Shown here piece after piece: positions 1-6,433 of a stretch of DNA of 8,301 nt. The notes under the pieces are model-generated. The model had not been told where the DNA came from and made no database searches. It worked only from the letters and a program-made list of their open reading frames with translations. The first letter of the stretch is position 1. Each line of letters starts with the position of its first letter. The DNA lies in NCBI GenBank assembly GCA_035640475.1, contig DASQWC010000179.1, positions 1 through 8,301 of the forward strand. Direction: 5' to 3'. The position numbers and the translations under genes were made by a program. This stretch comes from DASQWC01 sp035640475. GTDB taxonomy: Bacteria; Actinomycetota; JAICYB01.

Positions 1-69
1 GTTCCGGACGAGCCATTCCCACACGCGAACACGACGAAGGAGTTCCGGGGCCGCGCCGGCTGGGACTAA
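1..69 (+). CDS. C-terminal 22 codons of an unidentified gene (cut by window edge)
   Basis: Frame 1 is open from the first base to a TAA at 67-69 and reads ...PHANTTKEFRGRAGWD-stop. Nineteen of its 22 third codon positions are G or C, as expected for coding sequence in this genome. It ends convergently against the thiolase gene, with the two stop codons overlapping in the four bases CTAA (66-69). The nucleotidyltransferase and kinase genes at 5201-5204 end in the same tight tail-to-tail way. Too little is present to name a family, and a chance open frame of this length remains possible. Confidence 0.45.
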   Translation, partial: VPDEPFPHANTTKEFRGRAGWD

Positions 70-1214
70 AGGCGCTCGACGATCGTGACGTTGGCTTGGC
101 CCCCGCCCTCGCACATCGTCTGCAGGCCGTAGCGTCCGCCCGTGCGCTCCAGCTCGTGCAAGAGCGTCGTGAACAGTCGCGTCCCCGTCGCGCCGAGCGG
201 GTGCCCCAGTGCGATCGCTCCGCCGTTGACGTTCACCTTCCCGAGATCGGCGCCGGTCTCCTTTTGCCACGCGAGGACGACAGACGCGAACGCCTCGTTG
301 ATCTCCACAAGATCGATGTCGTCCAGCTTCATGCCGGTCTTCTCGAGCGCCCATGCGGTGGCGGGGATGGGCGCGGTGAGCATGTAGATCGGATCGGCGC
401 CGCGGCACGAGACGTGATGGATGCGTGCGCGCGGCTTCAGTCCGTGCACGCGAACGGCTTGCTCAGAGGCAACCAGCACGGCCGTTGCTGCGTCGGAGAT
501 CTGCGAAGCAACCGCGGCCGTCAACCGCTCGCAGTCCGGGAGCGTGGGCAGTGATTTGATCTTGTCGGCGTTCGGCTCCCGCGGTCCCTCGTCGGTCGCG
601 ATGCCGTTCAGCGGGACGATCTCGCGCTCGAAGCGGCCGTCGGCGGTCGCGCGCAGCGCACGATTGTGCGACTCGATGGCGAACGCCTCCATGTCCTCGC
701 GAGAGATGCCCCACTTCTCCGCGATCATCTCGGCCCCCCGGAACTGCGAGACCTCCTGATCGCCGTACCGCTTGAGCCAACCGGCCGATCCGTGGAACGG
801 GTTGGAGTGCCCGAGATCCTGCGCAACCGTCATCGCCGACGCAATCGGGATCATCGACATGTTTTGGACGCCGCCGGCGACGATGAGGTCGTTCGTTCCC
901 GACATCACCGCTTGCGCCGCGAAGTGCAATGCCTGCTGGGACGACCCGCACTGGCGGTCGATCGTCACGCCGGGGATCTCTTCCGGCAGTCCGGCCGCGA
1001 GCCAGCACGTCCGAGCGATGTCGCCGGCCTGGGGGCCGATCGTGTCGACGCAACCGAAGAACACGTCCTCGACGGCCGACGGGTCGACGCTCGTCCTGGA
1101 GATGAGCGCCGTCAGCACGTGGGCGCCGAGATCGGCGGGGTGTACGTCCGCAAGACCGCCGCCGCGCTTGCCGACCGGCGTGCGGACGGCGTCGATGATG
1201 AACGCTTCGCTCAT
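66..1214 (-). CDS. Acetyl-CoA C-acyltransferase (thiolase, degradative type)
   Basis: A 382-residue cytosolic thiolase predicted to cleave 3-ketoacyl-CoA with CoA, or run the reverse condensation, at the end of a beta-oxidation cycle. The N-terminus EAFIIDAVRTPVGKRGG is typical. The acyl-accepting Cys is C89 in DRQCGSSQQA. The NEAF loop is at 306-309, the GHPLGATG loop carries H338, and the second catalytic Cys is C368 in TMCEGGGQANV, so the active site is complete. Length matches the family. The frame stays open to 1382, but the ATG at 1214 gives the canonical N-terminus and lies 2 nt after the stop of the upstream thiolase-like gene. There is no good Shine-Dalgarno (SD) sequence, so translational coupling is likely. 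It is the last gene of the operon DUF35, thiolase-like, thiolase. The physiological substrate cannot be told from sequence. Confidence 0.95.
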   Translation of the reverse strand: MSEAFIIDAVRTPVGKRGGGLADVHPADLGAHVLTALISRTSVDPSAVEDVFFGCVDTIGPQAGDIARTCWLAAGLPEEIPGVTIDRQCGSSQQALHFAAQAVMSGTNDLIVAGGVQNMSMIPIASAMTVAQDLGHSNPFHGSAGWLKRYGDQEVSQFRGAEMIAEKWGISREDMEAFAIESHNRALRATADGRFEREIVPLNGIATDEGPREPNADKIKSLPTLPDCERLTAAVASQISDAATAVLVASEQAVRVHGLKPRARIHHVSCRGADPIYMLTAPIPATAWALEKTGMKLDDIDLVEINEAFASVVLAWQKETGADLGKVNVNGGAIALGHPLGATGTRLFTTLLHELERTGGRYGLQTMCEGGGQANVTIVERL

Positions 1215-1216
1215 CG

Positions 1217-2407
1217 CTATTTGGTCACGATGACCGACGATCCGTGCCCGAACAAGCCCTGGTTGATCGACAGGCCGACCTTGGCTCCCTCGACCTGGCG
1301 CCCGTCGGCCTGTCCGCGCACCTGCCACACGAGCTCGCACACCTGCGCGATGGCCTGCGCCGGCACGGCTTCGCCGAAGCACGCGAGTCCACCGGACGGA
1401 TTCACCGGAACGCGTCCGCCGATCGTCGTGTCGCCGTCCCGGATGAGCTTCTCGGCCTCACCGGCCTTGCACAGCCCGATGTTCTCGTACCAGTCGAGCT
1501 CCAGAGCCGACGAGAGGTCGTACACCTCGGCCAGATCGAGATCCTCCGGGCCGAGCCCCGCCTGCTCGTAGGCGGCCGCGGCGATCGCATCGCGGAAGCC
1601 GAGCTCGGGTGAGGCGACGGTCGCGGCCGAGTCGGTCGCGAAGTTCGGCATCTCGATGACCGTATTCGGATACGTCGGCGTGACCGTAGACACCGCCGCG
1701 ATGCGCGCGGGTTCCGCGATGCCGCGGCGCTTCGCGTAGTCCATGGACGACAGCACGACCGCGGCACCGCCGTCCGACGTTGCGCAGATCTGGAGTAGCC
1801 GCAGCGGATCGGACACCATCGGCGACGACAGCACCTCCTCGAGCGTGAACTCCTTGCGGTAGCGCGCCTTTGGGTTGTTCAGTCCGTGGCGCGCGTTCTT
1901 GACCTTCACTTTTGCGAAGTCTTCCTCCGTCGCGCCGCACAGCTCCATGCGACGACGCGCGTAGAGTGCGAAGTACGTCGGGTTGGTGGCGCCGAGCAGC
2001 CGGAAACGCCGGAAATCGGGGTCGCTCTGATCCGACGCCCACGTCGGCGCCAGGAACCCCTTCGGCGTCGTATCGGCCCCCACGACGAGGGCGACGTCGC
2101 ACAGACCGGCGAGGATGCGGGAGCGTGCGATGTCGATCGCCGTCGCGCCGGCCGCGCAGGCTGCGTAGCACGTTGCCACCGGCACGCCGGTCCACCCGAG
2201 CGCCTGCGCAAACGTGGCGCCGGCTACGTAGCCCGCGTAGCCGTTGCGAATGGTCTCACCGCCGGCGATGAACTCGACGTCGCGCCAGCCGATGCCCGCA
2301 TCGGCGAGCGCATCCTGGGCGGCTTTCACGCCGTACTCGACGAACGGTTGCCCCCACTTGCCCCACGGGTGCATGCCGACGCCGAGCACGGCGACGTCGC
2401 GGCTCAT
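1217..2407 (-). CDS. Thiolase-fold lipid-transfer protein / aldolase-like (SCP-x/Ltp family)
   Basis: A 396-residue thiolase-superfamily protein of the lipid-transfer (SCP-x/Ltp) branch. The N-terminus is RDVAVLGVGMHPWGKW, and a cysteine-rich nucleophile-elbow region TCYAACAAGATA (79-90) has C84 near the usual Cys position. It lacks the rest of the thiolase machinery: NEAF is replaced by EVYDLSS (294-300), GHPxGATG by SGGLACFGEAVPA (338-350), and the C-terminal Cys loop by GLFGHGSS. Related Ltp proteins paired with a DUF35 partner act as retro-aldolases on side-chain 3-hydroxyacyl-CoAs of steroids; Y296 could serve such chemistry, which is inference. The ATG at 2407 overlaps the DUF35 stop as ATGA and follows GGAGG with 8-nt spacing. 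That decides the start over the longer open frame reaching 2761. Alternatively it could be a non-catalytic carrier. Confidence 0.9.
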   Translation of the reverse strand: MSRDVAVLGVGMHPWGKWGQPFVEYGVKAAQDALADAGIGWRDVEFIAGGETIRNGYAGYVAGATFAQALGWTGVPVATCYAACAAGATAIDIARSRILAGLCDVALVVGADTTPKGFLAPTWASDQSDPDFRRFRLLGATNPTYFALYARRRMELCGATEEDFAKVKVKNARHGLNNPKARYRKEFTLEEVLSSPMVSDPLRLLQICATSDGGAAVVLSSMDYAKRRGIAEPARIAAVSTVTPTYPNTVIEMPNFATDSAATVASPELGFRDAIAAAAYEQAGLGPEDLDLAEVYDLSSALELDWYENIGLCKAGEAEKLIRDGDTTIGGRVPVNPSGGLACFGEAVPAQAIAQVCELVWQVRGQADGRQVEGAKVGLSINQGLFGHGSSVIVTK

Positions 2408-2823
2408 GAGGCCGGCCTCCATTTCCACACGATGTGCTCGTTGCCCTCGTCGTCTGTGAAGAGCGGCTCGATCACGACTTCGACCTCGTCCCCGATCTTG
2501 AGCCCAGACGGATCGACACCCTCGGCGAGCTGCCCGAGGACCACCATCTGCTCGGCGGAGAGTTCGACGGCGACGACCGTGTACGGCTCGAACGGCTCCT
2601 TGCCGACGTACGGCGCGGGTGCTGCGTAATGGTTGACCGAGAACGACCACACCTTGCCGCGGCGGCTCAGCTCGACGTCTTCGAGCTCGGACGACGCACA
2701 CGCCGGATTGCGGCACAGCACGCGCTCGGGCGGAAAGAAGAACGACCCACATGTCGCGCACTTGGTTCCGACGAGTGCGTCGGTAGTAAACCAGCCTTCG
2801 ATTGCCGGAACGCGGGTTGCCAT
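2404..2823 (-). CDS. DUF35 OB-fold / zinc-ribbon acyl-CoA-associated protein
   Basis: A 139-residue protein with an N-terminal rubredoxin-like zinc ribbon (C22, C25, C37, C42, in KCATCG...VLCRNPAC) followed by a DUF35 OB-fold domain (about 46-135, ending HIVWKWRP). Proteins of this family accompany thiolase-like partners; in the steroid aldolase system a DUF35 domain is needed for an active Ltp complex. Here it stands alone, not fused to a MaoC-like hydratase, and its TGA overlaps the ATG of the thiolase-like gene, so a two-subunit complex is the natural reading. The ATG at 2823 has no upstream SD. A TACGAT hexamer (2834-2839 on this strand) sits 10 nt before it, consistent with a near-leaderless transcript. 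It is the first gene of the minus-strand operon and is divergent from the acyl-CoA dehydrogenase. Confidence 0.93.
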   Translation of the reverse strand: MATRVPAIEGWFTTDALVGTKCATCGSFFFPPERVLCRNPACASSELEDVELSRRGKVWSFSVNHYAAPAPYVGKEPFEPYTVVAVELSAEQMVVLGQLAEGVDPSGLKIGDEVEVVIEPLFTDDEGNEHIVWKWRPAS

Positions 2824-2840
2824 GCGGAAAGCAATCGTAC

Positions 2841-2855
2841 CTGACGACCCGTCAG
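2841..2855. promoter_or_regulatory. Palindromic operator in divergent DUF35 / acyl-CoA dehydrogenase promoter
   Basis: CTGACG-ACC-CGTCAG is a perfect 6-3-6 inverted repeat. Beyond one mismatched pair, two more outer base pairs match (TA at 2838-2839, TA at 2857-2858). It lies 17 bp from the DUF35 ATG and 15 bp from the dehydrogenase GTG, almost exactly centred between the divergent genes. Candidate -10 boxes flank it: TACGAT on the minus strand (2834-2839) and TACTCT on the plus strand (2857-2862). This is the geometry of a TetR-family repressor site controlling both directions of a catabolic locus. No regulator gene lies in the window, and the TetR assignment is inference. Confidence 0.65.
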
Positions 2856-2870
2856 ATACTCTCCGTGATC

Positions 2871-4010
2871 GTGGATCTGCGGTTCACTCCCGAGCAGGAC
2901 GCCCTTCGCGCCGAAGCACGCGCATGGCTCGAGGCCAACGTGCCGTCGAAGCCTTTGCCCTCGATGGACACCGCCGACGGCTTCGCGGCGCACCGGCAAT
3001 GGGAGCGGACGCTCTTCGACGGCGGCTGGGGAGTCGTTTCGTGGCCGGAAGAATACGGGGGCCGGGGACTCGGCATTGTCGATTGGCTTGTATTCGAAGA
3101 GGAGTACTACCGGGCCGGTGCGCCGGGACGCGTCAACCAGAACGGCTTGTTCTTGCTCGGCCCGACGCTCATCTCGCACGGAAGCCCGGAGCAGCGTGCG
3201 CGGTTTCTTCCGGCCATGGCCCGCGGTGAGGAAATCTGGTGCCAGGGGTGGTCGGAGCCCAATGCCGGGAGCGACATGGCCGCCGTTCGGACCAAGGCGA
3301 CCCGCGACGGCGAGCACTGGGTCATTGAGGGACAAAAGACGTGGTGCTCGCGCGGGGTGTGGGCGGACTGGATGTTCGGGCTCTTCCGCACCGATCCGTC
3401 GTCGGAACGGCATCGCGGGCTGACGATGATCCTGCTCCCGATGGACGCGCCGGGAGTGGACGTGCGTCCGATCGCGCAGCTCGACGGCGAGACCGGATTT
3501 GCCGAGGTCTTCTTCGACGGCGCGCGTGTTCCGGTGGAGAACACCTTGGGCGAGGCCGGGCAGGGATGGAACGTCGCGATGACGACCGCCGGGTTCGAAC
3601 GGGGCTTGCTGCTGCGTCCGCCCGGACGATTTCTTGCGACTGCCGATCGGCTCGCGAGGTTGTTCGAGCGTGCGGGGAAGCCGCCGGCTCTGCGGGACGC
3701 CTACGCTCGGGCGCAAATCGACGCGCGGCTGTACCGGCTCTACGTCTTCTGGACGGCCGCACGACTCACGCGCGGTGAGACGATCGGACCGGAATCGAGC
3801 GTCAACAAGATCTTCTGGTCGGAGATGGACATGCGCGCGTTCACCACGGCGCTCGAGCTCCTTGGGTTGGTCGGGAGTGCGCACGATGAGACGTCCCAAA
3901 GCTGGATCGACGGCTACCTCTTCTCGCTGGCGGGACCGATCTATGCCGGGACGAACGAGATCCAGCGAAACATTCTTGGTGAACGCGTTCTCGGCTTGCC
4001 GCGTGGGTAA
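2871..4010 (+). CDS. Acyl-CoA dehydrogenase (FadE-like)
   Basis: A 379-residue flavoprotein expected to oxidise an acyl-CoA to the 2-enoyl-CoA using FAD and an electron-transfer flavoprotein. The helical N-terminal domain starts MDLRFTPEQDALR. The middle beta domain carries CQGWSEPNAGSD (124-135) and EGQKTWCSRG (153-162), and the C-terminal helical domain ends YAGTNEIQRNILGERVLGLP. The Glu used as base by medium-chain enzymes (YEGT) is Ala here (A359), so E243 in GFERGLLL, the position used by isovaleryl-CoA dehydrogenase-type enzymes, is the candidate base. The frame is open from 2802, but that would overlap the divergent DUF35 gene. GTG at 2871 gives the typical start; GTG at 2865 is the alternative. 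It is probably co-regulated with the DUF35/thiolase operon through the shared palindrome. Confidence 0.93.
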   Translation: MDLRFTPEQDALRAEARAWLEANVPSKPLPSMDTADGFAAHRQWERTLFDGGWGVVSWPEEYGGRGLGIVDWLVFEEEYYRAGAPGRVNQNGLFLLGPTLISHGSPEQRARFLPAMARGEEIWCQGWSEPNAGSDMAAVRTKATRDGEHWVIEGQKTWCSRGVWADWMFGLFRTDPSSERHRGLTMILLPMDAPGVDVRPIAQLDGETGFAEVFFDGARVPVENTLGEAGQGWNVAMTTAGFERGLLLRPPGRFLATADRLARLFERAGKPPALRDAYARAQIDARLYRLYVFWTAARLTRGETIGPESSVNKIFWSEMDMRAFTTALELLGLVGSAHDETSQSWIDGYLFSLAGPIYAGTNEIQRNILGERVLGLPRG

Positions 4011-4039
4011 CCTGCGTAAGCAGCATTCTCCTGACGCGT

Positions 4040-4046
4040 AGGAAGG
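4040..4046 (+). promoter_or_regulatory. Shine-Dalgarno for the nucleotidyltransferase gene
   Basis: AGGAAGG lies just before the ATG at 4050 and supports that start. The gap after the dehydrogenase stop is only 39 nt, holds no convincing terminator, and leaves room for read-through from the dehydrogenase transcript. Confidence 0.6.
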
Positions 4047-4049
4047 TTC

Positions 4050-5204
4050 ATGGTGGATGTCGCGGGTGAGGCCGCGGCGCGGTCCGCAGATCATCCGAGC
4101 GACGCCGAGGTCGAGCTGTTGTGGGCCGGCGCCTCAACCGCGCCGGACGTCCGGCGCGTCGCTGCCGCCGCTCGGGATGCTCGCCTCGAATACGTGCTCG
4201 ATGTCGCCGACCGGCAGCGCGTCGGTCCGTTGCTTCTGCGGTCACTGGGCTCGGCCGGGGTGGACGTCGAGACGCTGCGCAGCGATGCCATCGGGCGGGC
4301 GCAGCTTTGGGGCGCCCATGCGAAGCTCGCGCTGCCCGCGGCCGCGACGGCAGCGCTTCAGCCGCTGAACGAAGCCGGTCTGCGGCCGCTCGTTCTCAAG
4401 GGCCTCGCGCTCGTCGACCGCTACCCGGCGCCCGGGCTGCGCCCCATGGACGACATCGACCTCCTCCTCCCCCGTGAGGTCATTCGCCCTGCGGCGAAGG
4501 TGCTCCTCGGTGCCGGTTGGCGGCAGATCAGCCACCAGCAGCCGGACCCCGGCTACGACGTCGCGCTGCGTCATCCATCGGCGCCGGGTGTCCCGCTCGA
4601 GCTCCACTACGAGCTCGCACGTTGGCAAGAGCGAACGAACGACATCGACGCGCGGCGTGTGTGGGCGGCGCGTACACCGCTCGAAGTGTTCGGACGGCCC
4701 GCGTGGGGACTTCCACCGGAGCTCGAGCTCGTCACCCTGATCGCGCACGCGGCGAAACGCTTTCATCTGTTCAGGCGCCTGCTGTGGTCGGTCGACTTCG
4801 CGGTCGTCGCCGCCACGCCGGGATTCGACTGGGATGCCGTTGCCCGCATCGCAGCCGATGCTCGCTGTCGCGTCGCGACGGCAATCGGACTCCGCCTCGC
4901 ACGCCGCGTCGGCGCAACGGTGCCGGACGACCTCCTCGAGCTTCCGCCGTTCATCGTCCGCTCCGGCGCGCTCGCCGCGCTGCTGGATCCCACCCGGCCG
5001 TTCTCCGTCCACGGCAGTCAGCGCTGGCTCGGCTACGTGCTCGCCGACGACGTGGTCGGAAAGATCCGCCTGGCCGGTGGCGACCTGCTTCGCCCGCCGC
5101 GCGGCGAGCCGCGGCGGCAGGTGGCCGCGTCGATCGCGCGCGCGTTGCAGCGAGTTGCACCACTCGTTGCGCGCGCCGGCCTGCGTCCCCGGCGCGACGT
5201 CTAG
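4050..5204 (+). CDS. Nucleotidyltransferase-family protein, RiPP-associated (NTP_transf_5-like)
   Basis: A 384-residue protein of the nucleotidyltransferase-fold family often found beside lasso peptide and HPr-kinase-like genes. A helical N-terminal part leads into VLKGLALVDRYP (115-126) and the metal-binding signature LRPMDDIDLLLP (130-141, acidic residues D134, D135, D137). LELHYEL (183-189) probably supplies the third acidic residue, and a helical region with LIAHAAKRFH (230-239) follows. In the pseudomycoidin lasso system a protein of this type works after a kinase to add sugar to the peptide phosphate, so a similar tailoring role is plausible here but is inference. There is no signal peptide or membrane segment. 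It ends convergently on the kinase gene, the two stops sharing CTAG. Alternative: a nucleotidyltransferase acting on a small molecule unrelated to the peptide. Confidence 0.87.
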   Translation: MVDVAGEAAARSADHPSDAEVELLWAGASTAPDVRRVAAAARDARLEYVLDVADRQRVGPLLLRSLGSAGVDVETLRSDAIGRAQLWGAHAKLALPAAATAALQPLNEAGLRPLVLKGLALVDRYPAPGLRPMDDIDLLLPREVIRPAAKVLLGAGWRQISHQQPDPGYDVALRHPSAPGVPLELHYELARWQERTNDIDARRVWAARTPLEVFGRPAWGLPPELELVTLIAHAAKRFHLFRRLLWSVDFAVVAATPGFDWDAVARIAADARCRVATAIGLRLARRVGATVPDDLLELPPFIVRSGALAALLDPTRPFSVHGSQRWLGYVLADDVVGKIRLAGGDLLRPPRGEPRRQVAASIARALQRVAPLVARAGLRPRRDV

Positions 5205-6145
5205 CGTTCGGCCAGACGGCGGAGCGTCTTCTCCGCGCCGGTCGTCCAGTCGTCGGAGACAGGGAAGCGCACGCGCGTCGCCATCGCCGAACCGGCCAGC
5301 TGGACGCAGGGCGCGAACGTGGCGGCCGCGCGCAACGAAGACTCCCCGAGCCAAGCAGTCAGCCTCGCGAGATGCGATACGGAGTCGGCGCGATCGACGT
5401 CCTCGGTTTTGATCGTGTCGCCGGCCGCGTGCTCCATGAAGACGAGCTGCTGAATCGGCGCGGCACGGTCGACTTGCCACGGCGCGATGTCCCACGCGGT
5501 TTTCTCGGCGGTTCGGAATCGCGCGTACGAGCCTTCCGGCCCGTCGCCGTCGCGCCGGATCCACGGGGGGCCGGGCCAGACAACGGGCGAGGGCTCTCGC
5601 GAGTCCACAACACATAGGTCCTCACTGATCGCTCGCCACCCCGCGGCGATCAGCGCGACGAGAAGTGTCGATTTTCCCGCGCCGCTCGGCCCGCACACGA
5701 TGACTGCGCCGTCACCGTCCGGCGGGATCGCGCCGCACGCGTGCAAGACGAGTGTCTTTCTGCCGTGGAGGAGCAGAGGGACTCCGTACGTCGTCACGAG
5801 CTGCCGGGACATGCTTTCGCGGGGCGCTTGGAGCGTCAGCGTGCCGCCGGGATCCACGCGAAGGCTCGAGTCGTCGGCGACGAGCACGTAGGAGCCGTCC
5901 GCCTCGAGGGTCAGGCGCTGCTCGACGCGGACCGGCCCCCGGGGCAGCTCGACGTCGGCGGCCAGGTGCCAGAGCTCGCGGCCTTCCGGCGCACCGACCG
6001 TTGCGTTGACGAGCTCCGCTTCGAGGACGGGAGTCCCGGCACTCCGCCCGTAGCCCTCGGCGAGGTCGTCGGGGCGCAAGCGCACACCGTGGCAGCCCGG
6101 CCACGGGGAGTCAGCTATCGGCGGCGTCCGTGAGGAGTCCGGCAT
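5201..6145 (-). CDS. HPr kinase-like P-loop protein, RiPP-associated
   Basis: A 314-residue protein whose C-terminal half resembles the HPr kinase/phosphorylase fold. It shows LHACGAI (134-140), Walker A GPSGAGKST (152-160), then ISEDLCVVD (173-181), where HPrK enzymes have their acidic Walker B/catalytic region. The N-terminal half (about 20-130) is beta-rich and resembles no phosphotransferase-system protein. Relatives in lasso clusters (paeninodin type) phosphorylate the C-terminal Ser of the precursor. The precursor here has one Ser, at core position 10 and not terminal, so the target is open. The start is uncertain: the frame is open to 6229, ATG 6145 overlaps the PqqD gene by 35 nt, and GTG 6085 would leave a 25-nt gap; none has a clear SD. 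It probably shares an mRNA with the PqqD gene. Confidence 0.85.
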   Translation of the reverse strand: MPDSSRTPPIADSPWPGCHGVRLRPDDLAEGYGRSAGTPVLEAELVNATVGAPEGRELWHLAADVELPRGPVRVEQRLTLEADGSYVLVADDSSLRVDPGGTLTLQAPRESMSRQLVTTYGVPLLLHGRKTLVLHACGAIPPDGDGAVIVCGPSGAGKSTLLVALIAAGWRAISEDLCVVDSREPSPVVWPGPPWIRRDGDGPEGSYARFRTAEKTAWDIAPWQVDRAAPIQQLVFMEHAAGDTIKTEDVDRADSVSHLARLTAWLGESSLRAAATFAPCVQLAGSAMATRVRFPVSDDWTTGAEKTLRRLAER

Positions 6146-6383
6146 CGAGCAAACGGTCGATGAGCGCGCCGGCGTCTCGCCGCCTGACGTCCTCCGGGAC
6201 GTCGGGCCAGCGCTCACCGAGCGCCTCAACCGGGTCGCCGCCGGCTTCGAGGGCCCGCCAGACGGTGACCCCAGTCCGGTTCAGGCTGAAGTACCGGCCG
6301 CTGGCGGTGTGGAGCAGGAAGGCGTCGCCCTCCTGCTCCTGCATCAGGATTCCCTCAGAGACGCGGACTTGCCTACCCGGCAC
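6111..6383 (-). CDS. PqqD-family leader-peptide-binding protein (lasso B1 / RRE)
   Basis: A 90-residue stand-alone PqqD-like domain. VRVSEGILMQEQEGDAFLLHTASGRYFSLNRTGVTVW has the beta-strand layout and the YFSLNRTG turn of RiPP recognition elements, followed by the helical part ending LIDRLLDAGLL. In lasso systems such a B1 protein binds the precursor leader and presents it to the B2 protease. The neighbouring precursor carries the matching leader motif and the B2 gene lies nearby, which fixes this role with good confidence. The start is GTG at 6383, with no SD. TACGAT (6394-6399 on this strand) lies 10 nt upstream, the same arrangement as in front of the DUF35 gene, suggesting a near-leaderless mRNA. 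An inverted repeat covers the start codon. The HPr-kinase-like gene follows with overlap. Confidence 0.9.
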   Translation of the reverse strand: MPGRQVRVSEGILMQEQEGDAFLLHTASGRYFSLNRTGVTVWRALEAGGDPVEALGERWPDVPEDVRRRDAGALIDRLLDAGLLTDAADS

Positions 6384-6398
6384 GGGTAGCCCTATCGT
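6369..6398 (+). promoter_or_regulatory. Candidate promoter of the precursor peptide gene with inverted repeat in its spacer
   Basis: TTGCCT (6369-6374) and TATCGT (6393-6398), separated by 18 bp, form a plausible sigma-70-type promoter reading toward the precursor. The spacer contains the perfect 7-3-7 inverted repeat CTACCCG-GCA-CGGGTAG (6373-6389). A protein bound there would block this promoter and also cover the GTG of the divergent PqqD gene. The promoter call rests on pattern only. Confidence 0.45.
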
Positions 6399-6414
6399 AA
6401 AGACCCAGGTAGGC
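6371..6414. repeat. Nested inverted repeats in the PqqD / precursor divergent region
   Basis: Three symmetric elements lie within 50 bp. CTACCCG/CGGGTAG has 7-bp arms and a 3-nt loop (6373-6389). GCCTACC (6371-6377) is matched by GGTAGGC (6408-6414) with a 30-bp spacer. GACCC (6402-6406) is matched by GGGTC (6416-6420). The motif GGTAG(G/C)C therefore occurs three times in alternating orientation. This looks like a multi-site operator, or an RNA fold in the 5' leader of the precursor mRNA. Confidence 0.5.
6394..6399 (-). promoter_or_regulatory. Candidate -10 box for the PqqD-kinase operon
   Basis: TACGAT on the minus strand fits the actinobacterial TAnnnT -10 and ends 10 nt before the GTG at 6383. 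No clear -35 is visible. The same hexamer at the same distance precedes the DUF35 ATG at 2823. It overlaps the opposite-strand TATCGT of the precursor promoter, so the two directions probably compete. Confidence 0.35.
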
Positions 6415-6422
6415 AGGGTCTC

Positions 6423-6427
6423 GGAGG
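6423..6427 (+). promoter_or_regulatory. Shine-Dalgarno of the precursor peptide
   Basis: GGAGG ends 6 nt before the GTG at 6434, a strong and well-placed ribosome binding site. It fixes the start of a gene too short for ordinary ORF calling. It contrasts with the neighbouring PqqD and B2 genes, which show no SD. Confidence 0.7.
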
Positions 6428-6433
6428 ACGCGC

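Noticed and set aside
1217..2761. 514-residue extended reading frame for the thiolase-like protein
   Set aside because: The extra N-terminal 118 residues run antisense-free through the DUF35 gene in another frame and are Arg-rich without homology. ATG 2407 with GGAGG and ATGA coupling gives the family N-terminus.
4012..4023. CTGC-GTAA-GCAG mini hairpin after the acyl-CoA dehydrogenase stop
   Set aside because: A 4-bp stem without T-run is too weak to call a terminator.
4031..4039. CTGACGCGT resembling the half-site of the 2841-2855 operator
   Set aside because: Only one half-site matches and the second arm does not follow the 6-3-6 spacing.
2667..4094. 475-residue minus-strand open frame opposite the acyl-CoA dehydrogenase
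   Set aside because: It is a GC-bias shadow: low-complexity Arg/Pro/Gly-rich translation with no recognisable motif, fully antisense to a clear enzyme gene.
4242..5615. 457-residue minus-strand frame spanning the nucleotidyltransferase and kinase genes, considered as a hidden cyclase
   Set aside because: The translation has no asparagine-synthetase signature, no ATP pyrophosphatase SGGxDS motif, and is Arg-rich shadow sequence across two good genes.
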